From positions 1 through 5,257 of the forward strand of contig JAVBTY010000088.1 in the NCBI GenBank assembly GCA_031555955.1: DNA of 5,257 bases, in the 5' to 3' direction. Positions 1-5,257 of this stretch are shown here, piece after piece. This DNA is from Azoarcus sp031555955 (GTDB lineage: Bacteria; Pseudomonadota; Gammaproteobacteria; Burkholderiales; Rhodocyclaceae). A program made the translations under genes and the position numbers. Numbering within the stretch: position 1 is the first letter of the stretch; each line of letters begins with the position of its first letter. The notes below the pieces were generated by a model. The model did no database searches. It was not told the DNA's origin and was given only the letters and a program-made list of their open reading frames with translations.

Positions 1-1
1 A

Positions 2-727
2 GGGATTCACGAAACCGCCGGAAGCGCCGTCGATATGCATCGGGATGTTGATGCCGGTGCGGGCCTCGTAGGCATCCAGCCAGTCGTGGATTTCCTGGAT
101 TTCGTCGTCCTCGCCGGTGAAGGTCTGGCCGGCGATCGCCACGACCGCGATGGTGTTCTCGTCCACGTACTTGTCGAGCTCTTCGGCGGTCAGCCGGTAG
201 TTGCCGGGCTTCAACGGCACGATGCGCGGTTCGACGTCGAAATAGCGCAGGAATTTTTTCCAGACGATCTGTACGTTGCCGCCCGTCACCATGTTCGGTC
301 GGCTCGCATCCTTGCCCGCCGCCTGCCTGGCCTGGCGCCAGTTCCACTTGTGCGCGAGGCCGGCGAGCATGCAAGCCTCGGAGGAGCCGACGGTCGCCGT
401 GCCGTACGGCTCGGCATCCTTGGGACCGTTCCACAGGCGATGCAGCCAACGCACCATGCGCCCTTCCATCGCGAAGAGCTGCGGGTACATGTCGTGGTCG
501 ATATAATTTTTAAGAATGTGCTCCCGCGCGACTTCGCCAGCTTCTGGTTCGAAAAACGTCGTCACGAAGGAGGAGAGATTGAGCATCGGATTCGCGTCGG
601 TCCAGGCCTCGCTATTGACGATGGCTTTGGCGGCGCGCGGTGTCATTCCTTCCTTCGGAAATTCCGTTTCAGAAATATCGGTGTTGAACTGGTCGTAGGG
701 AGTTGTTTTGTCGGTAGCGGCAGGCAT
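2..727 (-). CDS. gad: glutamate decarboxylase, N-terminal part (3' end beyond window)
   Basis: Pyridoxal-phosphate (PLP) enzyme of the group II decarboxylase family, expected to convert L-glutamate to GABA and CO2 in the cytoplasm, consuming a proton. I translated 242 codons from ATG at 727 with no stop before the left edge; the family is about 450-470 residues, so about half is present. Visible family motifs are GSSEACMLAGLAHKWNWR from residue 114 (phosphate-binding Ser pair 115-116) and MHIDGASGGFVNP at 230-242. In the latter, Asp233 matches the Asp that pairs with the PLP ring nitrogen. The catalytic Lys lies downstream, outside the window. A GGAG (734-737) sits 6 bases before the ATG. The N-terminus is several residues shorter than E. 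coli GadB before the first shared block. The first 80 or so codons include AT-rich choices (ACA, ACT, TCT, CTT, AAT, TAT) unlike pgk. Family assignment is firm; whether the full enzyme is intact cannot be seen. Confidence 0.93.
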   Translation of the reverse strand, partial: MPAATDKTTPYDQFNTDISETEFPKEGMTPRAAKAIVNSEAWTDANPMLNLSSFVTTFFEPEAGEVAREHILKNYIDHDMYPQLFAMEGRMVRWLHRLWNGPKDAEPYGTATVGSSEACMLAGLAHKWNWRQARQAAGKDASRPNMVTGGNVQIVWKKFLRYFDVEPRIVPLKPGNYRLTAEELDKYVDENTIAVVAIAGQTFTGEDDEIQEIHDWLDAYEARTGINIPMHIDGASGGFVNP

Positions 728-915
728 GGCGTTCTCCAGGAAAGGAAAGACACAGAACGCTTCCGCACCGGGCACGTTGGCACTATTCAGGATTGTGGTG
801 TGCGGGGACGAAAACGCATGCCGGATAGACAGGACCGGAGAGGGATGTTTGCGGGCGGATTACCCGAAACGGGAAGGGCCGCGAGTCAGGAATGCGGGGA
901 TACAGGAATCCCCCT

Positions 916-944
916 GGGCAGGGATCCCGGGGTGGGGGCAAGGG
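916..944 (+). other. putative G-quadruplex motif
   Basis: The plus strand carries five G-tracts of three or more bases at 916-918, 921-923, 929-932, 934-938 and 942-944, with loops of 2, 5, 1 and 3 bases. This satisfies the common G3+N1-7 pattern. The plus strand is the template strand for pgk and gad, so read-through RNA would be C-rich and any quadruplex would form in DNA. In a GC-rich genome such a pattern can occur by chance, and folding is not demonstrated. Confidence 0.4.
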
Positions 945-1031
945 CTGCCTGCGTCCGTATGGGCTGGAGCGCGAGAGAGGCTGCCGGGACGTATTCCGCA
1001 GCCGGGAAGCGTTTCCGGGGCCGCGCCCGCT

Positions 1032-1059
1032 GCCGCTCCGCCGGGGGGGGCGGGGCGGC
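1032..1059 (-). terminator. GC-rich stem-loop after pgk (terminator-like, no U-tract)
   Basis: Arms 1032-1042 (GCCGCTCCGCC) and 1049-1059 (GGCGGGGCGGC) form an 11-bp stem around a six-base loop. In minus-strand RNA one pair is a C-A mismatch; all others are G-C. The stem begins 15 bases after the pgk stop codon. No run of U follows, so it is not a canonical intrinsic terminator. It could act as a 3'-end stabiliser, a weak terminator, or part of a Rho-dependent end. Confidence 0.35.
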
Positions 1060-1074
1060 GAGAGTGGAAGCGCC

Positions 1075-2259
1075 TCAGCCCGCGGCGCGTTCTTCCAGCG
1101 CGGCGATGGCGGGCAGGGTTTTGCCTTCGAGAAATTCAAGGAAGGCGCCGCCGCCGGTGGAGATGTAGCCCACGTCGCCCGCGATCTCGAATTTCGCGAT
1201 CGCGGCGAGGGTGTCGCCGCCGCCCGCGATGGTGAACGCTTCCGAGTGGGCAATGGCGGAGGCCATCATCTTGGTGCCGCCCGCGAACTGGGCGTGCTCG
1301 AAAACGCCGACCGGGCCGTTCCAGACGCTGGTGCCCGCGTGGGCAATGATGTCGGCCAGCCGCACCATGGTCTTCGGGCCGAAATCGAGAATGCGGTCGT
1401 GCTGGCCGACCTCGCTCACCGGAATGCGGTTGGCGCGGGCCAGCGCGGAGACCTCATCCGCAACGACGACGTCGACTGGCAGCGGCACTTCCGCGCCGCG
1501 TGCTTTCATGATGTCCATCACCTGCTGCGCCTCGCGCACCATTTCCGGTTCGGCCAGCGATTCGCCGATACGGTGGCCCGCGGCGAGCAGGAAGGTATTG
1601 GCGATGCCGCCGCCGACGATGAGCTGGTCCACCTTTTCCGCCAGCGTCTTGAGGATGGTGAGCTTGGTCGAAACCTTCGCCCCGCCGACGATGGCGACCA
1701 GCGGTCGCGCCGGTGCGTGCAGCGCCCTGGAGAGCGCGCCGATCTCCGCGCCCATGAGCATGCCCGCGCAGGCTGTCGGGGCGAAGCGGGCGATGCCGTG
1801 CGTGGTGGCTTCGGAGCGGTGGGCGGTGCCGAAAGCATCATTCACATAAACATCGCACAGCGCGGCCATTTTCTTCGCCAGCTCTTCGTTATCCTTTTTC
1901 TCGCCCTTGTTGCAACGGCAGTTTTCCAGCAGCACGACCTGGCCGGGGGTGACGGTGAAACCGCCATCCACCCAGTCCTGGATCAGCTTGACCGGGCGGT
2001 GCAGCAGCTGGCCCAGGCGCACCGCGACGGGCGCGAGCGTGTCGTCCGGGCCGACTTCGCCTTCGACCGGGCGGCCGAGGTGGGACGTGACCATGACCGC
2101 CGCGCCGTTGTCGAGGCAGTACTGGATCGACGGGATGGAGGCGCGGATACGGGTGTCCTCGGTGATGTTGCCCGCTTCGTCCTGCGGCACATTGAGGTCG
2201 GCGCGGATGAAAACTTTTTTGCCGCGCACGTCGAGATCGGTGAGCTTGAGTACGTTCAT
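1075..2259 (-). CDS. pgk: phosphoglycerate kinase
   Basis: Reversible transfer of the 1-phosphate of 1,3-bisphosphoglycerate to ADP, giving 3-phosphoglycerate and ATP; cytoplasmic, used in glycolysis and, in reverse, in gluconeogenesis or the Calvin cycle. At 394 residues it has normal family length. The N-terminal domain shows the signature VFIRADLNVP (16-25), Arg37, HLGRP (60-64), Arg115 and Arg148, matching the basic 3-PG site. The nucleotide domain shows GGAKVSTK (192-199), GGGIANTF (216-223), WNGPVGVFE (313-321), GGGDT (346-350) and STGGGAF (367-373). The start is the ATG at 2259, with AGGAG (2267-2271) seven bases upstream and the expected MNVLKLTDLDV N-terminus; a frame open to 2400 would overlap epd and lacks family character. 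It lies 31 bases after the epd stop, consistent with one operon. The substrate Arg115 is flanked by Cys114 and Cys116. All key residues seen are present. Confidence 0.98.
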   Translation of the reverse strand: MNVLKLTDLDVRGKKVFIRADLNVPQDEAGNITEDTRIRASIPSIQYCLDNGAAVMVTSHLGRPVEGEVGPDDTLAPVAVRLGQLLHRPVKLIQDWVDGGFTVTPGQVVLLENCRCNKGEKKDNEELAKKMAALCDVYVNDAFGTAHRSEATTHGIARFAPTACAGMLMGAEIGALSRALHAPARPLVAIVGGAKVSTKLTILKTLAEKVDQLIVGGGIANTFLLAAGHRIGESLAEPEMVREAQQVMDIMKARGAEVPLPVDVVVADEVSALARANRIPVSEVGQHDRILDFGPKTMVRLADIIAHAGTSVWNGPVGVFEHAQFAGGTKMMASAIAHSEAFTIAGGGDTLAAIAKFEIAGDVGYISTGGGAFLEFLEGKTLPAIAALEERAAG

Positions 2260-2266
2260 TCCTGGG

Positions 2267-2271
2267 CTCCT
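2267..2271 (-). promoter_or_regulatory. ribosome-binding site of pgk
   Basis: AGGAG, seven bases before the ATG at 2259. It fixes the pgk start and argues against the longer in-frame extension that would run into epd. Confidence 0.75.
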
Positions 2272-2290
2272 GCGGTTTATGGATGCGGTT

Positions 2291-3325
2291 TTATTCGGTG
2301 GCCCGCCAGCGCGCGCGCCAGTGGCGCGCCACGTCGACCATGCGGTTGGCGAAGCCCCATTCGTTGTCGAACCAGATGAAAAGATTGGCCAGACGCGCAC
2401 CGCCGGTGCGCGTCTGGGTGCCGTCGACGATGGCCGAGAAGGCTTCGTGATTGAAATCGATCGAGGCGCGCGCTTCGTCCGCGTAAGCCAGCAGACCGGC
2501 GTACGGGCCCGCGGCCGCTTCGCACAGCAGGGCGTTGAGCGTGGCGGCGGTTACGTCGCTGTGCAGCGCAAGCGTGAGGTCGATGGCTGAAACATTGGTG
2601 GTTGGCACCCGCATCGCCCGGGCGAGAACGCGCCCGGAAAGGTGGGGCAGCAGGCGTTCGACGCCGCGCGCGAGCCCGGTGGAAACCGGGATGATGGACT
2701 GCATCGCCGAGCGTGTGCGGCGCAGGTCGGCATGGTGGTAGCCGTCGATCAGCGGCTGGTCGTTCATCACTGAGTGGATGGTGGTGAGCAGGGCGTGTTC
2801 GATGCCGAAGGCGCGCTCGATCAGGTCGAGCACCGGAACGGCGGCATTGGTGGTGCATGAGGCGTTGGAAACGATACGTTCATCGCCGTGCAACCGCTCG
2901 TGGTTGACGCCGTAAACAATGGTGGCGTCGACATCCTCGGCGCTGTTGGCGGGGTGCGACAGCAGCAGGCGCGGGCAGCCCGCGTCGATGAAGCGTTGCA
3001 GACCGGTGCGGTCGGCGTAGTGGCCGGAGCATTCCACGACAAGATCGATGCCGTGTGCGGCCCAGCCGACCGTCTCGGGCGTGGAGGCGTGGCTGACGCT
3101 GATTGCTTCGCCGTCGATGAGCAGTTTTCCGTCGGCGACATCAACGCGGCCGGGGAAGCGGCCGTGGGTCGAATCGAAACGGGTCAGATAGGCGATGCTG
3201 GAAAGTTCAGCCGGTTCGTTGATGGCGACGACGCGGAATTCGTCGCGCCACGGCGATTCGTACAGCGCGCGCAGAAAGCCGCGGCCGATGCGGCCGTAGC
3301 CGTTGATGGCGAGGCGCAGGGGCAT
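2291..3325 (-). CDS. epd: erythrose-4-phosphate dehydrogenase (GAPDH family)
   Basis: Predicted to oxidise D-erythrose-4-phosphate to 4-phosphoerythronate with NAD+, the first step of the DXP-dependent pyridoxal phosphate route. The protein is 344 residues. It begins with the Rossmann motif NGYGRIGR (8-15) and has the catalytic SNASCTTN with Cys157 and His184. Features shared with E. coli Epd as I remember it, rather than with Gap, are AIN-Glu at 34-37, SHP at 123-125 where Gap has SAP, TTIHSVMNDQ (181-190) where Gap has TTIHAYTNDQ, LRRTRSAMQSIIP (201-213), and a C-terminal DNEWGFANRMVD. The base after the TTN is Ala161 where Gap has Cys. The start is ATG at 3325; its Shine-Dalgarno is weak (GGA at 3336-3338), and the open frame up to 3439 is proline/arginine-rich and overlaps gap, so it is rejected. 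Neighbouring tkt makes erythrose-4-phosphate. A second GAPDH with triose activity is the main alternative. Confidence 0.85.
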   Translation of the reverse strand: MPLRLAINGYGRIGRGFLRALYESPWRDEFRVVAINEPAELSSIAYLTRFDSTHGRFPGRVDVADGKLLIDGEAISVSHASTPETVGWAAHGIDLVVECSGHYADRTGLQRFIDAGCPRLLLSHPANSAEDVDATIVYGVNHERLHGDERIVSNASCTTNAAVPVLDLIERAFGIEHALLTTIHSVMNDQPLIDGYHHADLRRTRSAMQSIIPVSTGLARGVERLLPHLSGRVLARAMRVPTTNVSAIDLTLALHSDVTAATLNALLCEAAAGPYAGLLAYADEARASIDFNHEAFSAIVDGTQTRTGGARLANLFIWFDNEWGFANRMVDVARHWRARWRATE

Positions 3326-3422
3326 GGTCTGGGAGTCCGGCGCGGGTGGTCGTTGATCGGGCGTTATACGGGTATCGCATGCCGCCGCCGGGCGGGTTGC
3401 ATCCGGCGGCGGGGTACGGAGG
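3326..3422 (-). other. gap-epd intercistronic spacer
   Basis: This 97-base spacer is longer than the spacers on either side (50 and 31 bases). It holds a strong hairpin next to the gap stop, then, in transcription direction, a short ATAC/GTAT inverted repeat (3366-3375) and a TATAAC hexamer (3363-3368 on the minus strand). That hexamer could be a -10 element for epd, but no good -35 lies 16-19 bases upstream. The epd start itself has only a weak Shine-Dalgarno. Confidence 0.5.
3382..3412 (-). other. perfect 10-bp GC stem-loop after gap
   Basis: Arms 3382-3391 (CCGCCGCCGG) and 3403-3412 (CCGGCGGCGG) are exact inverted repeats around an 11-base loop. In RNA the structure starts 10 bases after the gap stop codon. 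No U-run follows, so a full intrinsic terminator is unlikely. It is well placed to protect the 3' end of tkt-gap RNA or to cut read-through into epd and pgk. Confidence 0.55.
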
Positions 3423-4439
<1,017 letters not shown>

Positions 4440-4449
4440 GGCAGGGAGT

Positions 4450-4455
4450 CTCCTT
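4450..4455 (-). promoter_or_regulatory. ribosome-binding site of gap
   Basis: AAGGAG, ten bases before the ATG at 4439. The core is strong and the spacing slightly long. It lies inside the 50-base tkt-gap spacer, where I see no terminator, so tkt and gap are probably co-transcribed. Confidence 0.65.
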
Positions 4456-4489
4456 GCAGGCTGCGGGATCAGGGAATAATCGGTAAAGG

Positions 4490-5257
4490 TTACAGGATGG
4501 ATTTCACGGCGGCGGCGACGGTCTCCGCGGTGAGACCGAAATACTTGAACAGTTCGCCCGCGGGGGCCGATTCGCCGAAGCGGTCGATGCCAACCACTGC
4601 GCCCTCCAGCCCTACGTATTTGCGCCAGCCATCGGTTACGCCAGCCTCCACCGCCACGCGCGGCACGCCCGGCGGCAGCACGGTGGCGCGCCAGGCCGCA
4701 TCCTGGCGGTCGAAGACATTGGTGCTGGGCATCGACACCACGCGCACGGCGATGCCGTCGGCGGCGAGCGCGCGCTGCGCCGCCAGCGCCAGGGCGACCT
4801 CGGAGCCGGTGGCGAGGATCACCGCGCGCGGGGCGGTGGCGTCTGCTTCGGACAGCACGTAGCCGCCACGGCGGATGTCGGCGACCTGCGCTGGCGTGCG
4901 CGCATGGAAAGGCAGATTCTGGCGTGAGAACAGCAGTGACGACGGGCCGTCGGCACGCTCGATCGCGCATGCCCAGGCGACAGCGGATTCGACCGTGTCG
5001 CAGGGCCGCCAGACATCCATGTTGGGAATCAGGCGCAGGGTGGCGGTCTGTTCGACCGGCTGGTGGGTGGGGCCGTCCTCGCCGAGGCCGATGGAGTCGT
5101 GAGTGAATACGAAGATCTGGCGCAGCTTCATCAGCGCGGCCATGCGCAAGGCATTGCGGGCGTATTCGCTGAACATCAGGAAGGTGGCGGTGTAGGGGAT
5201 CAGGCCGCGATGCAGCGCGACGCCGTTGGCGATCGCGGCCATGCCGAACTCGCGCAC
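4490..5257 (-). CDS. tkt: transketolase, C-terminal part (5' end beyond window)
   Basis: Thiamine-diphosphate enzyme that moves two-carbon ketol units between sugar phosphates in the pentose phosphate and Calvin pathways, yielding among others erythrose-4-phosphate and glyceraldehyde-3-phosphate. The 255 codons present run from the right edge to TAA at 4490; the family is about 660-670 residues, so roughly the last 40% is here. The edge codon GTG is internal (Val), since the family continues upstream. Residue 3, the Glu of REFGM, matches the E. coli catalytic Glu411. With that offset (408), the HDSIGLGEDGPTH block gives His461, Asp469 and His473, and SRQNL gives Arg520, all present. The last part is the transketolase C-terminal domain, ending in the typical FGLTAETVAAAVKSIL-like tail. 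The intact active site and the position ahead of gap, epd and pgk support a housekeeping or Calvin transketolase rather than DXP synthase. Confidence 0.97.
   Translation of the reverse strand: MREFGMAAIANGVALHRGLIPYTATFLMFSEYARNALRMAALMKLRQIFVFTHDSIGLGEDGPTHQPVEQTATLRLIPNMDVWRPCDTVESAVAWACAIERADGPSSLLFSRQNLPFHARTPAQVADIRRGGYVLSEADATAPRAVILATGSEVALALAAQRALAADGIAVRVVSMPSTNVFDRQDAAWRATVLPPGVPRVAVEAGVTDGWRKYVGLEGAVVGIDRFGESAPAGELFKYFGLTAETVAAAVKSIL

Larger units (their letters stand above)
728..1074. other. 347-bp non-coding interval between pgk and gad
   Basis: I see no convincing gene here; the open frames crossing it are low-complexity Arg/Ala/Gly-rich shadows. Reading in the direction of the flanking genes, it holds a GC hairpin right after pgk (1032-1059), a weaker inverted repeat (979-984 with 998-1003), a 6-bp hairpin GGGGAT/ATCCCC (896-901 with 908-913), a G-tract cluster on the plus strand (916-944), and the small inverted repeat CCCGAAACGGG (863-873). 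A weak candidate sigma-70 promoter for gad on the minus strand is TTTCGT (808-813), 18-base spacer, TGAATA (784-789), ending 56 bases before the ATG; the match is poor and I would not rely on it. The interval length and the structures suggest that pgk transcription ends or is attenuated here and that gad has its own promoter. Confidence 0.6.

Noticed and set aside
35..1168. A 377-codon open frame on the plus strand across gad and the spacer
   Set aside because: It is antisense to gad, then continues into Arg/Gly-rich translation of non-coding DNA; no domain or ribosome-binding site.
783..1253. A 156-codon minus-strand frame across the pgk-gad interval
   Set aside because: It overlaps the pgk 3' end out of frame, is Pro/Ser/Arg-rich, and shows no start signal or domain.
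892..2379. A 495-codon open frame on the plus strand across pgk
   Set aside because: It is antisense to a clear pgk, rich in Arg/Ala/Gly/Asp/His, with no recognisable domain. Long antisense frames are expected opposite GC-biased coding sequence.
2260..2400. N-terminal extension of pgk to 2400
   Set aside because: It overlaps the epd 3' end in another frame, lacks Pgk similarity, and the ATG at 2259 has its own AGGAG.

Overview
The window is a stretch of GC-rich proteobacterial chromosome (roughly two-thirds G+C by eye). All five recognisable protein genes lie on the minus strand, so they read from high to low coordinates. In transcription order they are the 3' part of transketolase (tkt), glyceraldehyde-3-phosphate dehydrogenase (gap), a second GAPDH-family gene that reads as erythrose-4-phosphate dehydrogenase (epd), phosphoglycerate kinase (pgk), and the 5' part of a glutamate decarboxylase (gad). 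The Pgk N-terminus and the 'CRxNKGEKK' region resemble betaproteobacterial Pgk. The tkt-epd-pgk order is also familiar from gammaproteobacteria. I therefore place the source only as a beta- or gammaproteobacterium.

Layout: 4490-5257 tkt C-terminus (runs off the right edge); 4440-4489 a short spacer with the gap ribosome-binding site; 3423-4439 gap; 3326-3422 a spacer with a perfect 10-bp GC hairpin just after the gap stop; 2291-3325 epd; 2260-2290 a short spacer with a good Shine-Dalgarno; 1075-2259 pgk; 728-1074 a 347-bp non-coding interval with GC-rich hairpins and a G-quadruplex-type motif; 2-727 gad N-terminal half (runs off the left edge).

The first four genes form one metabolic unit. 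Transketolase makes and consumes glyceraldehyde-3-phosphate and erythrose-4-phosphate. Gap and Pgk carry out the next two triose steps, in the glycolytic or the gluconeogenic/Calvin direction. Epd would draw off erythrose-4-phosphate towards pyridoxal phosphate (PLP). Gad is a PLP enzyme but is separated by the long interval, has a somewhat more AT-rich 5' end, and is probably a separate transcription unit.

I found no undescribed system here. This is mostly a well-known central-carbon cluster. The points worth a second look are the tandem gap/epd pair, the loss of the NAD-selective Asp in Gap, the structured non-coding intervals, and the break in expected gene order after pgk. Long open frames on the plus strand are judged to be antisense shadows.
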